A DNA stretch of 64,000 bases from an uncultured Bacteroidales bacterium (GCA_902788865.1 CADALZ010000003.1:35458-99457); one strand, 5' to 3'. Positions 35,018-44,413 are shown, numbered from the stretch's first letter. Notes: generated by a model from the sequence alone, not told the origin. Translations and numbers: made by a program.

Positions 35018-37270
35018 ATGAAAGACATAATCTGCTTCTGGATGACTATAGTTGCACTGGCACTGCCAGCCGTTGCCTCTGCACAGACAGACGTGAAAAC
35101 AGACTCTGTTCCCTCCACCCGTGAGGAGCGAAATCGCAACGTGATGCTCAATGCCTCTAACGATCGCGAACCACGAAAGATTTCCATTGGTCTGCCAGCC
35201 CAGTTCGCCTCCGATATTTTCGAAGATGGCTTGCCCGTCTCCGAACTCTATTGGCCCGTGATGCCTTATACCACGTGGCGCAGCGGACTGAGCCATGCCA
35301 CCAACTCCCTCATGTCGCTCAGCGAGAGCGCCTTGCAATATGGCAAGCTGGGCTACATCGTCTCCAGCACCAACCGTCATGCTGGCGATGAGTTTCAAGG
35401 ACTCGCTAAGTATGCGTTCAACCACTTCGGAAAGCAGCAGGTAGATATCAACCTCTCTGGCCCTATGGCACAGGGGTGGGGCTATACCCTGAGCTCCTAC
35501 CAGAGCTTCGATCCTGGCAGCAACCACCTCGATGCCATCAGCCTGCAAGACCGTATGCAAGTATATAAGGTGGGCATCAACAAGCGCTGGGCCGACAATC
35601 GTGGCGAGACCAGCCTGCTCTACCAGTACAGCACCTCCACCACCTTCACAGACGGCTCTGGCCCGTTCTACTACAATGGAGCCGATGGCAGCGTGGATCA
35701 GTTTGAAGACTTCGTCTTGGGGCGCGACCAGTACCTGCCCAATTACAACACCTTCTATGCGGTAGATATCAATACCAACAAAGAGATAGAGGAAAACATC
35801 GAGAAGGCCAATAAAGACCACGCCCACCAGCTCACCTACAACTTCCGCTACCAGTGGGAGAATGGCACAGAGCTGACCTTTGGCAGCAAGCTGAAAGACG
35901 CGCAGCAGCTCACAGGTACCTTCAACATTGCAGGCATCTTCCAGGTAGATGCCGCTGATGGCTATACCTACGAAGACGGCACCCCCTACGTGGGCTATGT
36001 GCAGAATCGCCATGCGCGCCAGCCACGAGGCAAGGAGCGCAGCTGGATGACCTCTGCCCAGCTCACTGGCAAGGCGGGGGCAAATCGACAGCATGAGTGG
36101 CGCATAGGACTCAATGAGTGGTTCTCCTACCAAGACATGTCGTATAACACAGGCCTCAGGCCTCACGAAGCCAAAGAGAATCCTAAGAAGCTCCTGATAA
36201 ACGGACAGCGCATGACGGCCTTCAACTCTGGAGCCGATTTCTATCGTGGCCATGAGAACAAGTTGGCCCTCTATGCCTCCGATGACTGGACAGCCACCTC
36301 GCGTCTCTGGCTCTCAGCTGGCGTGCGCATAGAGTGGCAGAAACTTCATGGCAAGGGCGCTTTCGCCTACCTGCCCGATGGCACCCTCTTCGAGCCAGCC
36401 AACATCCGTCGCCCAGGCTTCAATCTGGTAGATGGCGTCATCAATAAGTTCGCTGGCAACTGGCTCAATCCGTCTGCCACGTTTAATGGCAGATACCGCA
36501 TCGTGGGCGGACTGGGCTTGCAGGGCGAATACGTGTTCACGCAGCAGCGCCCTAATATGCAGGACTATGCAGGGTGCAACCTGCCCAATGAGTCGGCTGT
36601 GACCAGCAACATGCTGCGTGGCGGACTCTACTTCAATAACGACTGGCTGCAGCTCACCTCGCAGGTGTTCCACATCGCGCAGACCAACTATAAGCAGCGC
36701 TCGCAGTTCACCAACCCTAACGATCAGAGTGAGACGGTGACCATCGCCATCCTCTACGATGTGGCCACCATAGGATGGACCACCGATGCGGTAGTCACCC
36801 CCTTCCCTGGGTTCAACTTCCACGGCTTGCTCACGCTGCAGAATCCTCAGTATAAGAAGTTCACCTTCCAACCCCTCTTCAGAGACGGACCAGGACAGTT
36901 CTACGACTTCAACAATAAGAACGTCACAGCCATGTCTAAGATGATTGTGGAGCTCGACCCCTCTTACCAGCTGGACAAGTGGCGCTTCTGGCTCAGCTTC
37001 CGCTACCAGAGCAAGCAGTACATCAACAAGACCAATACGCTCTACTTCAAAGGCCGTTGGGAGACCTTTGGGGGCATAGACTATACGCTCAATCAGCACG
37101 CCACCTTCTCCTTCAATGTGGTGAACATCCTCAACCAGAAGGGAGCCAGTGGCAACATAGGGGCAGCAGACCTTGCCACAGATGTGGCAGCCTACCAGCA
37201 CCACTACCTCATGGCGGGCAGCTACATCCGCCCCTTCACTATGGAGCTCAGCGCCTCACTTAAATTCTGA
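35018..37270 (+). CDS. TonB-dependent receptor-type barrel with reduced plug
   Basis: 750 residues with a signal peptide ending AVASAQ. Most of it is outer-membrane barrel: alternating aromatic strands, VKVGINKRWADNRGETSLLY-like hairpins, and a C-terminal strand ending MELSASLKF. Between the signal and the first strand there are fewer than 100 residues (with KISIGLPAQFASDIFEDGLPV, which recalls one plug strand), so the usual plug domain of about 120 residues is reduced and no carboxypeptidase-like domain is present. It is followed within 8 bases by a small lipoprotein gene and then a C69 peptidase. Substrate unknown. Confidence 0.8.
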   Translation: MKDIICFWMTIVALALPAVASAQTDVKTDSVPSTREERNRNVMLNASNDREPRKISIGLPAQFASDIFEDGLPVSELYWPVMPYTTWRSGLSHATNSLMSLSESALQYGKLGYIVSSTNRHAGDEFQGLAKYAFNHFGKQQVDINLSGPMAQGWGYTLSSYQSFDPGSNHLDAISLQDRMQVYKVGINKRWADNRGETSLLYQYSTSTTFTDGSGPFYYNGADGSVDQFEDFVLGRDQYLPNYNTFYAVDINTNKEIEENIEKANKDHAHQLTYNFRYQWENGTELTFGSKLKDAQQLTGTFNIAGIFQVDAADGYTYEDGTPYVGYVQNRHARQPRGKERSWMTSAQLTGKAGANRQHEWRIGLNEWFSYQDMSYNTGLRPHEAKENPKKLLINGQRMTAFNSGADFYRGHENKLALYASDDWTATSRLWLSAGVRIEWQKLHGKGAFAYLPDGTLFEPANIRRPGFNLVDGVINKFAGNWLNPSATFNGRYRIVGGLGLQGEYVFTQQRPNMQDYAGCNLPNESAVTSNMLRGGLYFNNDWLQLTSQVFHIAQTNYKQRSQFTNPNDQSETVTIAILYDVATIGWTTDAVVTPFPGFNFHGLLTLQNPQYKKFTFQPLFRDGPGQFYDFNNKNVTAMSKMIVELDPSYQLDKWRFWLSFRYQSKQYINKTNTLYFKGRWETFGGIDYTLNQHATFSFNVVNILNQKGASGNIGAADLATDVAAYQHHYLMAGSYIRPFTMELSASLKF

Positions 37271-37278
37271 AACTAAAA

Positions 37279-37482
37279 ATGAAGATAGATATGACGAAAT
37301 ACAAAAGCATTATCCTGCTGTGGGCCGTGGCTTGCCTCACGGCCTGCACCCATACTCCGCCAGAGGTGAAGGCCCTGCGTGCAGAGGTGGAAGCCAATCT
37401 CACGCAGGCCAAGGTGAGCCTATGGAACTGCCCTTACCACAATAGCCGCATGGTCTATGAGCTGCTGCATCGATTAAAATAA
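37279..37482 (+). CDS. Small predicted lipoprotein
   Basis: 67 residues, or 63 from the in-frame ATG at 37291. The sequence SIILLWAVACLTACTHTPPE contains a good lipobox (LTAC). The mature part is only about 45 residues, charged and helical (VKALRAEVEANLTQAKVSLW), and ends in a helix rich in Tyr, His and Leu. I do not recognise a family. It sits between the barrel gene (8 bases away) and the C69 peptidase (25 bases away), so it may be an accessory subunit of the barrel. Confidence 0.65.
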   Translation: MKIDMTKYKSIILLWAVACLTACTHTPPEVKALRAEVEANLTQAKVSLWNCPYHNSRMVYELLHRLK

Positions 37483-37507
37483 GAAACAATTATAAAATAC
37501 AGAAAAA

Positions 37508-39154
37508 ATGAAGCATTTTATCCTATCCGTTATGGCGCTTCTGGCGCTTGTTTCCACGCCCTCACAGGCCTGTACCAACCTCATCGTGGGTAAGGCAGCC
37601 TCAGTAGATGGCTCCGTGATTTGTACCTACAATTGCGATGGCTACGGCTTCGCAGGTTCCATGTATCGCACCCCTGGCGGCCGCCACGAGGCTGGTGAGA
37701 TGATAGCCATCCGCGAGTGGGGCAGGGGAGCCATCCGAGGCTACATCCCACAGGTGGAATACACCTACGATGTCATTGGCTATATCAATGAGAAGCAGGT
37801 GAGCATCGTAGAGACCACCTTCGATGGCCGTCTGGAACTGCAGAACCCCGAGGGCTGGCTCGACTATGACACCATGATTCATCTGGGGCTGGAGCGTGCT
37901 GCCACAGCTCGTGAGGCCATCGTCATCATGACCGACCTCCTGCAGGAATATGGCTACAACAGCACGGGCGAGACCATCACCGTGTGCGACAAGAACGAGG
38001 CTTGGATTCTCGAAATCATGGGCAAGGGCCCAGGCGTGAAGGGCGCTGTGTGGGTGGCTGTGCGCATCCCCGACGATTGCATCTCTGCGCATGCCAACCT
38101 CTCTCGCATCCGTCAGTTCCCTCTCAAAGACCCTAAGAACTGCCTCTATTCTAAAGACGTCATCTCCTTTGCCCGCCAGAAAGGCTACTTCAGTGGCAAG
38201 GACGAGGACTTCAGCTTCCGCGATGCCTATTGCCCCATCTCCTTCTCTAAGGTGCGCTACTCCGATGCCCGTGTGTGGAGCTTCTTTCGCCACCACTACG
38301 ACACCGCAGAGATGGACAAGTACCTGCCTTACATCAATGGCGACTATAGCACCTACGACCATCTACCGCTCTACATCAAGCCCGACAAGAAGCTCTCCGT
38401 GCGCGACATCATGGCCGATATGCGCGACCACTACGAAGGTACGCCCCTCGATATGACAGCCGATATGAGCGCTGGCCCTTGGAGCTCACCCTATCGCCCC
38501 ATGCCTATGAACTGGGAGGTAGATGGCAAGCAGTACTTCCGCGAGCGCGCCATTGGCACCCCACAGTCGGGCTTCACGCTGGTGAGCCACCTGCGTGGCT
38601 GGCTGCCCGATGATGTAGGTGGCGTGATGTACTTCAACTGCGACGATGCCAACATGGTGGCCTATGTGCCCATCTACTGCGGCATCACAGAGGTGCCAGA
38701 GGCCTTCCGCAGGGAAAACAACCTGAGCAATGAGTTCAGCGAGCATAGCGCCTTCTGGGTGAACAATGTGGTGGCCAACATGATCTATCCGCGCTACAGC
38801 GTGATGATAGGCGACCTGCGCGAGGCACAGCAAGAGCTGGAGGACTTCTACGCAGCCGACCAAGAGCAAGTGCTCAAGGACATCGAGGGCCTCACCAAGC
38901 GCGAGAAGGTGGCCTACCTCACCTCCAAGTCGGCTGCCTACACCGCCCAGATGATGCAGCGCTGGGACAAGCTCTTCCGCCTCATAGCCGTGAAGCACAA
39001 CGACCAGATCATGAAGCCCTCCAAGGATGGCGTCATCGCCCCTGGCCGCTACACCACCCCTGGCTACGACCAGCGCTATCGAGAGCAGATCAGCCGTGAC
39101 ACAGGCACCCGCTACCAGATGCCAGAGAACGCCAGCGATATCAAGTCGCTGTGA
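37508..39154 (+). CDS. Peptidase C69 family (dipeptidase), secreted
   Basis: 548 residues. The signal peptide ends at QA, leaving Cys22 (ACTNLIVGKAAS) as the N-terminal nucleophile, which is the defining feature of C69/U34 N-terminal-nucleophile dipeptidases. Further family blocks are YTYDVIGYINEKQVSIVETT, YNSTGETITVCDKNEAWILE and FWVNNVVANMIYPRYSVMI. It would cleave dipeptides in the periplasm, possibly those taken up by the barrel protein upstream in the same transcript. Confidence 0.9.
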   Translation: MKHFILSVMALLALVSTPSQACTNLIVGKAASVDGSVICTYNCDGYGFAGSMYRTPGGRHEAGEMIAIREWGRGAIRGYIPQVEYTYDVIGYINEKQVSIVETTFDGRLELQNPEGWLDYDTMIHLGLERAATAREAIVIMTDLLQEYGYNSTGETITVCDKNEAWILEIMGKGPGVKGAVWVAVRIPDDCISAHANLSRIRQFPLKDPKNCLYSKDVISFARQKGYFSGKDEDFSFRDAYCPISFSKVRYSDARVWSFFRHHYDTAEMDKYLPYINGDYSTYDHLPLYIKPDKKLSVRDIMADMRDHYEGTPLDMTADMSAGPWSSPYRPMPMNWEVDGKQYFRERAIGTPQSGFTLVSHLRGWLPDDVGGVMYFNCDDANMVAYVPIYCGITEVPEAFRRENNLSNEFSEHSAFWVNNVVANMIYPRYSVMIGDLREAQQELEDFYAADQEQVLKDIEGLTKREKVAYLTSKSAAYTAQMMQRWDKLFRLIAVKHNDQIMKPSKDGVIAPGRYTTPGYDQRYREQISRDTGTRYQMPENASDIKSL

Positions 39155-39159
39155 TGAGT

Positions 39160-39207
39160 AAAAAAACACTCCGCAACTACAGAAGTTTCTTTTGCAGTTG
39201 CGGAGTG
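39160..39207 (-). terminator. Terminator of the BspA-like operon
   Basis: CACTCCGCAACT (39167-39178) and AGTTGCGGAGTG (39196-39207) form a perfect 12-bp stem. On the minus strand a seven-T run follows. On the plus strand no T-run follows, so it serves the leftward gene. Confidence 0.85.
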
Positions 39208-39228
39208 AAATGTAACTAAGAATGATTG

Positions 39229-41313
39229 TTAATTCCCAAAAATAATATCAGCATAGTCTTTCCAACCCTCTGCTGTCTTATAGTCATTTACACTAGCAGC
39301 AGGAACTACGATTCCCCATGTATAACCTTTCTCAGTAAGGTTGGTGCAGTCCTTTAGCATATCTTTACCGAATGCAGGAGGGGTAGTAACTTTATCTAAT
39401 CTTATTAAATATAAGTTTTCACAACCAGAGAAGACTTCTTCGCCAAAGGTTATCTCTGTAATGCCTGATGCAGAGAAATATCCCAACTGCGAGTTTCTGA
39501 ATGCTCTGTTACCCAATGCAACTTTCCCTGTACTAAAATGTACACTATAACTCATTAAGTAACTATTCTCAAAGGCAGAGGCTCCGATAGTAAGATTTGT
39601 TGACTTAATTTCGAGACCTGCCAGCGAGGTGCAACCCTTAAAAGCACTTTCGCCTATCTCAGTCACGTTAGCAGGAATAATAAAATAGCTAGCATTATAA
39701 GTACCCTTCAAAGTGGTGCACCCTTCGAAGGCACTTGCGCCTATTGAGGTGACAGAAGTAGGAATAACAAACAATTCCATAGCTGTAGCACCCTTGAAGG
39801 CATTGGCTCCGATTGATGTGATGCCCTGATTTGGTAGAGTTATTGTCTCAAGAGCGTTACACCCTTCGAAGGCACTCGCTGCAATAGTAGTCAGTCCTGT
39901 AAAGAATCTCAGCTCTGTGAAATTCTTAATGTTGGTGTTGCCCTTGAAAACTACACCCAGATCTGTTACAGCAGCGGCTTCTCCATAACTAATCTTTTCA
40001 TCACCGTTTGTATCAAAAATTTTTACGCAAGCAGTCTTTACAGCGTCATCTTCGAAAACGATGGCTTCGGTAGCATCTTGAGGCTTGATGGTAGCAACCT
40101 TGGTTTCAGCATTGTATGTGAGCATCAACCCATCTTGCAATATTATATTAGAATACTTTGTATAATCATCGTTGGCAGAAGTCATCACCAAGCTTCCTGT
40201 GCCCTTGAATGTAATCCCTCCTAAAGAAGGACTAATACGTATAGACCTAACCTTGTTTTCTCCTGTGAGCACTATCGTATTATTAAGACCGTCTTTTCCG
40301 ACAAATCCGTTCTCCAAAGTGACTCCGTTAAGTGTTAGCGTCTTACCTTCATTTATATAGATAGAATAATCCTTGGCATAGCCCGTTGCAGTCGCATCAT
40401 CTGTCACGGTATAGACTTTGCCTTCCAAAGTGCGGTTCGTTTCAGGAGTGATCTTCAGCGTAATCTCACCCACCTTCTCCAGCGTAACGGCAGACTGATA
40501 ATACTTCCCGTTCACGGGCTTGTCAGCTGTGGCAGCCTTTGTGCCTTCGTAGAGAATGCCATTGGCATCTTCTACTTCGAACTTGATGACGTCTGCTTCC
40601 ACACTCTCATCCATGCATAAAGCTGCCCATACCTCAGCATTGGCTGTCTCAAGTGCAATATTGACTGTACCAGCCACATCGGTTCCGCCAGGATAAGGGC
40701 GCCCACCTATTATAAGCTTTTTATTGCTGCTGCTTATGGTCAAGGTCTTAACCTCTACAGGATTATCCGATTCGTCCTTGAAGGTGAACTTGTAAATAGA
40801 CTGATAGGGCATGAATGACGCTTCTGTAGTGGTGACCTTTTTACCTTCTATAGCTGTCACCTTAGCGGTAGCTACAGCAAAGTCGTAATTCTGCACATCT
40901 TCAAATGTACCCTTCTGGACAGAATACCCGAAACCGCTTATTACTCCTGGGTATGGATACTCTTTATAAGTATATGCCAGCGTCAATTCATCGCCGACAG
41001 TATAAGTGCCTTCCAGTTCACCCACCAGATTGACATTGCTGCCATCGGCATCGGCTGTAAGAGGGCTCTTGTCAAATGCTGGAGTGCCGTTGTGCACATA
41101 AACCTTGTCACCCATGGTCCACTCTGACTTGAGTGTGCCTTCTTCCGACTTGAGTACACGTGTATCTCCGTGGCCTACAAACGTGGCAGGGATACTCATT
41201 TGCAATCTGCCCTGCACTGAGGTTTGCTCTAGTGGGGCATCGTCACTGGTGCATGACGTGATAGTCATGCCTGCCATTAAGGCCACTAATGAAAACAAAT
41301 GAATCTTCTTCAT
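39229..41313 (-). CDS. BspA-like leucine-rich surface lipoprotein
   Basis: 694 residues with a lipoprotein signal (AGMTITSCTSDDAP). Residues about 25-280 resemble the fimbrillin-like part of Bacteroidales surface proteins (WTMGDKVYVHNGT). An EF-hand/dockerin-like DTNGDEKISYGEA lies near 430. Residues about 465-650 are LRR_5 (BspA) repeats of the form SIGANAFKGATAMELFVIP, SIGASAFEGCTTLKGTY, EIGESAFKGCTSLAGLEI. BspA proteins bind host matrix proteins and promote attachment. A Shine-Dalgarno AAGGAGG at 41328-41322, rare in this phylum, fixes the start. Confidence 0.88.
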   Translation of the reverse strand: MKKIHLFSLVALMAGMTITSCTSDDAPLEQTSVQGRLQMSIPATFVGHGDTRVLKSEEGTLKSEWTMGDKVYVHNGTPAFDKSPLTADADGSNVNLVGELEGTYTVGDELTLAYTYKEYPYPGVISGFGYSVQKGTFEDVQNYDFAVATAKVTAIEGKKVTTTEASFMPYQSIYKFTFKDESDNPVEVKTLTISSSNKKLIIGGRPYPGGTDVAGTVNIALETANAEVWAALCMDESVEADVIKFEVEDANGILYEGTKAATADKPVNGKYYQSAVTLEKVGEITLKITPETNRTLEGKVYTVTDDATATGYAKDYSIYINEGKTLTLNGVTLENGFVGKDGLNNTIVLTGENKVRSIRISPSLGGITFKGTGSLVMTSANDDYTKYSNIILQDGLMLTYNAETKVATIKPQDATEAIVFEDDAVKTACVKIFDTNGDEKISYGEAAAVTDLGVVFKGNTNIKNFTELRFFTGLTTIAASAFEGCNALETITLPNQGITSIGANAFKGATAMELFVIPTSVTSIGASAFEGCTTLKGTYNASYFIIPANVTEIGESAFKGCTSLAGLEIKSTNLTIGASAFENSYLMSYSVHFSTGKVALGNRAFRNSQLGYFSASGITEITFGEEVFSGCENLYLIRLDKVTTPPAFGKDMLKDCTNLTEKGYTWGIVVPAASVNDYKTAEGWKDYADIIFGN

Positions 41314-41337
41314 GTCTTTTTCCTCCTTGTTTGGTGA

Positions 41338-41448
41338 TTACCATTCATCGCTTTCGTAGTCTTTCTTACTGGCAGCGATCATGCCTTGCACTTCCATTTC
41401 TATCACCTCGCATTGAGGTGCTTCGTAGGTACAGAGTTCTCTATTCAT
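41338..41448 (-). CDS. 36-residue peptide upstream of the BspA-like gene
   Basis: An ORF of 36 codons starting ATGAATAGAGAACTC encodes MNRELCTYEAPQCEVIEMEV continued by QGMIAASKKDYESDEW. The pattern Y-x-x-P near the N-terminus, an I/L-x-A-S centre and a final acidic Trp resembles the short peptides often found upstream of Bacteroidales fimbrillin or BspA genes. The gene lies 24 bases before the lipoprotein gene, after a TATATTTG -7 box. It has no signal peptide. Function unknown; it could be a leader peptide or a small secreted peptide. Confidence 0.65.
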   Translation of the reverse strand: MNRELCTYEAPQCEVIEMEVQGMIAASKKDYESDEW

Positions 41449-41480
41449 AGCAGTAAAAGATTAAAAAGTTATGTTTTTTG

Positions 41481-41488
41481 CAAATATA
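41481..41488 (-). promoter_or_regulatory. -7 box of the peptide/BspA-like operon
   Basis: TATATTTG on the minus strand, 33 bases before the peptide ATG at 41448. No convincing -33 element. Confidence 0.55.
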
Positions 41489-41560
41489 GGTAATAAAAAA
41501 ACATTTACCCCTCCCTAAATGTTAAATGGTGTTAAGGGTATGCCTAAGGGAGAGGGTAAA

Positions 41561-41597
41561 TGTCATAATTGAATACTTGAATACATGAATGCTTCAG
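41561..41597 (+). repeat. Left copy of a 37-bp imperfect direct repeat
   Basis: It begins TGTCATAATTGAATAC and ends TTCAG. It matches 47169-47205 at 33 of 37 positions in the same orientation. It covers the last bases and stop codon of the primase-helicase gene. Confidence 0.75.
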
Positions 41598-44020
41598 GGC
41601 AGTGCTTGCAGCAGCTTGCGATATACGCCGTGCCTTACGCGCTCTATCATGCCGTCGTGCAAGAAGCGGTCTATGCTGCGTGAGGCTGTGGGTTGAGACA
41701 CACCAAAGCAGTCCATGAAGTGCTGGGTCTTGAACTCATCGGGCAGCTTGCAGAAGCACTCGTCATAGCGGGTGGTGCGCTTGCGCACCACAAACTCTTT
41801 GCTCTGGTCGGCAAAATAGTTGAACGCCATCTCTCCGAAGAAGAACTTCTGGCAGCTATACTGAATCTCCATGGCCAGGCGGCAGAGGCGTCTGTCCATG
41901 TCATCCATCGTGAGCGACTTAGACTCCTGCCACTCTTTCCAGTGGCGCATCAGGATGAAGGGCAGCGATACGCCTATGCCATAGTAGGGGATGCGTTTCA
42001 GCAAGGTGCGGTCGGCTTTGTCGCCGTTGAACTCTGCTATCTCCAGCCTCTGCGACTGCCACTCATAGGTCTCGTCGTTCAGCGGCTCTATGGGCAGCTC
42101 GCCCTCCACTTTGTCTAGGCGGTAGGCCCAGGTGCAGAGTGTCTCGTTGGCTTGCATATCTACCTGCTGATGGCGCTGAGCCTGTCCCATGTCGGGCATA
42201 GGTATCACAGCCAGGCGGGTGCTCATGCCAGTGCCGAAGTTGCGCTGGTTCACCTTGCGATGCAGGGCGTAGGGCGTGCCTGTATAGATGAAGTTCCAGA
42301 ACACGCGAAACATGCCAGTGACGCTCTCCTGATTGGCATACATCTGTCCGTCTTGCTCGTTGTGAAACGCCTTCAGCTCCATGATTTCACGGTCTTTCCA
42401 GTCGCCGCCTTTGTTGTTCTTGTTCACATTGTCGAGCTCAGAGTCGAAGGAGAACATGTGGAGGTTGAGCGGCTGCCCCTGCACCGTCTCCACGGCTGCC
42501 AGCATGTGGCGGATAAACTCGCCCGTAGCCGTGCGTGCAGGATGCACGCGGATGCCCACCACGGGTTTCTTTAGGGCATCACCCTTCTGTGCCTTGGTGC
42601 TGGTGGTGCGCTCTGTGCGGCTGTCTTTATAGCGGTTCACGGCCTCTATCAGCTGCTGGTCGGCTTGGAGCATGGGAGCGGCTATTTTGAAGTAGAACTT
42701 CTCTATGACGTTCTTCCCTGCGCCGGGGTCGCCTATGATGAAGATGCAGTAGTTCAGGCGGCGGATGATCTCTGGCTCATACCAGAAGCGGTAGTAGGCT
42801 CTCGTCATCAGCGTGCCAAAGAGTGCTGCGCTACTGAAGAGGATGGCTGGCAGCTTGCAGGGGTGTACGTTCTGGAAGAGCTCCCTCATGCAAGGGAAGC
42901 ATTCTGCCAGTTCCTGCAGCTCTGCTGCCCACTTGTCCAGCGGCAGCTGTGCATAGATATCCTCGGCATGAGGGGCGACGTTCTCTGCCTTGCCCACAGA
43001 ATGCTCTGCCTTGCCCTCTGCCTTGGCCAGTGCCTCCTGCATGCGTCTGGGAATGCCGCGCAGGAAGTCGTAGCCCTGCGCACTCCTCACCGTCTGTGCC
43101 ACATCTTCGTGGCGCTCCTGCACTATCTCGTCCACGAAGGGAGTCTGACGCAGTATCTGCTCTATCAGGGCACCGTCATTGTCGGTGATGTAGCGCAGGT
43201 GGTCTGCCAGCAGCAGAGAGGTGCGATGCCTGTCGCCTGGCTCCACCTTCTGGCCGCCCAGCCATGCCTCCACTATCTGGGCGTAGGGCACGCCGTGATA
43301 GAGCAATGGTTCTTGGGAGTTCATTCCCAATGCTTCATTCTTCATTCTTAATTCTTCATTATTCTCCCGTTCTTCATTTCCCTGCTTCGTAGGCTGCGAC
43401 TTGCCCGAATGGTACTCGGCATTGTACTTCTGGCCGTAGGCCGCATTCTCATAGCCTATCAGTCGCTCTTCATCCAGCAAGATGATGTCGTCGCTGGCAG
43501 TGAGGAACGAGCCACGGCTGGCATCCTTGCAGGCTTCGTCGGGGTTCAGCCCCAGTTTCTCAGAGAAATCCTTCTGGTTGTCTATGAGGTTGCCCACTGC
43601 CGCATCGGCTATGAACACCACCTTCAGTCCATGTCCAGAAGGTGTGACGAACACGAAGACGATGCGCTTCCTGTCCTCCTCACTCAGCTTGGCATAGGCT
43701 GCTGCCCACACCTCACGCACATCTCCCTCTATGTGGTCGAAGTCTATCACACACAGTCCGTTCAGCTGGCAATGCTGCTGCTTGCGCCAGCATCCCAGTT
43801 GCTTGTTCTTGAGGCTCAAAGATTCTTCATAGGTAGCTATGAATATCACGAAGGGCAGCGTTTTCTTTATCTTATCATAGGTGGCCTTATCCCCCTTGGC
43901 CAGTGCCTCACGGGCTTCTCTTACGCGCTGGGCAGTCTGAGGCGCATGGATGAGCGCCTCAAACTTAGCAGCTGTCATTTCTTCGGTGGGGAGAGCGAAA
44001 TTTCGTTGATAGCAAAACAT
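41594..44020 (-). CDS. VirE_N (BT4734-like) - DUF3987 primase/helicase-like protein
   Basis: 808 residues. Residues about 50-190 form a BT4734/VirE_N primase-like domain (NGLCVIDFDHIEG, FVTPSGHGLKVVFIAD). About 350-720 is a DUF3987 P-loop region with Walker A IIGDPGAGKN (about 425) and FSFDSELDNVNKNNKGGDWK. The end is a winged-helix-like segment (FGVSQPTASRSIDRFLHDGM). Such proteins appear at Bacteroidales loci with HU-like and smalltalk genes and in mobile elements. Their replication role is presumed. Residues about 214-235 (NEERENNEELRMKNEALG) come from an intergenic 'aatgaagaatgaa' repeat that has entered the frame. Second gene of an operon with the 97-residue protein. Confidence 0.85.
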   Translation of the reverse strand: MFCYQRNFALPTEEMTAAKFEALIHAPQTAQRVREAREALAKGDKATYDKIKKTLPFVIFIATYEESLSLKNKQLGCWRKQQHCQLNGLCVIDFDHIEGDVREVWAAAYAKLSEEDRKRIVFVFVTPSGHGLKVVFIADAAVGNLIDNQKDFSEKLGLNPDEACKDASRGSFLTASDDIILLDEERLIGYENAAYGQKYNAEYHSGKSQPTKQGNEERENNEELRMKNEALGMNSQEPLLYHGVPYAQIVEAWLGGQKVEPGDRHRTSLLLADHLRYITDNDGALIEQILRQTPFVDEIVQERHEDVAQTVRSAQGYDFLRGIPRRMQEALAKAEGKAEHSVGKAENVAPHAEDIYAQLPLDKWAAELQELAECFPCMRELFQNVHPCKLPAILFSSAALFGTLMTRAYYRFWYEPEIIRRLNYCIFIIGDPGAGKNVIEKFYFKIAAPMLQADQQLIEAVNRYKDSRTERTTSTKAQKGDALKKPVVGIRVHPARTATGEFIRHMLAAVETVQGQPLNLHMFSFDSELDNVNKNNKGGDWKDREIMELKAFHNEQDGQMYANQESVTGMFRVFWNFIYTGTPYALHRKVNQRNFGTGMSTRLAVIPMPDMGQAQRHQQVDMQANETLCTWAYRLDKVEGELPIEPLNDETYEWQSQRLEIAEFNGDKADRTLLKRIPYYGIGVSLPFILMRHWKEWQESKSLTMDDMDRRLCRLAMEIQYSCQKFFFGEMAFNYFADQSKEFVVRKRTTRYDECFCKLPDEFKTQHFMDCFGVSQPTASRSIDRFLHDGMIERVRHGVYRKLLQALP
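43321..43378. repeat. Dispersed 'aatgaagaatgaa' repeat lying inside a coding region
   Basis: On the minus strand this stretch is built from AATGAAGAATTAAGAATGAA-type words, the same as the intergenic run at 48196-48225. It stays in frame and encodes NEELRMKNE in the low-complexity linker between the VirE_N and DUF3987 parts. Confidence 0.7.
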
Positions 44021-44047
44021 AGTGATAACTGTTTTTTAAAAAGGTGA

Positions 44048-44341
44048 CTAGTTCATGTTGATTTTGTCCACGTAGATGGTGGTGGCTTGCATCACCTCAC
44101 CCGTCTGTCCAGAGTTCCACTCGCGCACCACCATGGAGCACTGCACGCGGTAGAGGCGGGTGGGGTCGAAGACGGGGCACTTCAGGGCACGCTCGCCTGT
44201 GATCTCACCCAGAAACGTGTCTATGCCGTCGGTGAGGCGCAGGGTGACGGAGTTTACTACTTTCTGTTCGCCTGTCTTGCGATCCAGATACTTGCGAGTC
44301 ATGAGCTGACTCTGGCTTAAGATTCTTACGGTTGCTTCCAT
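44048..44341 (-). CDS. Unrecognised 97-residue protein upstream of the primase-like gene
   Basis: 97 residues, beginning MEATVRILSQSQLMTRKYLD. The pattern of short beta strands (KVVNSVTLRLTDGIDTFLG, LYRVQCSMVVREW, MQATTIYVDKI) suggests a small all-beta, possibly OB-fold, protein. I do not recognise the family. It precedes the primase-like gene by 27 bases in one operon, so a single-stranded-DNA-binding partner is a reasonable guess, from context only. Confidence 0.75.
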   Translation of the reverse strand: MEATVRILSQSQLMTRKYLDRKTGEQKVVNSVTLRLTDGIDTFLGEITGERALKCPVFDPTRLYRVQCSMVVREWNSGQTGEVMQATTIYVDKINMN

Positions 44342-44405
44342 AAAACTTATAAATTATACATTCCTTATCTCTGTTTCCTTTTCGCTGTTATTGAAAATTA
44401 CTTTG

Positions 44406-44413
44406 CAAATGTA
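44406..44413 (-). promoter_or_regulatory. -7 box of the primase operon
   Basis: TACATTTG on the minus strand, 65 bases before the ATG at 44341. No ideal -33 element. Confidence 0.5.
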
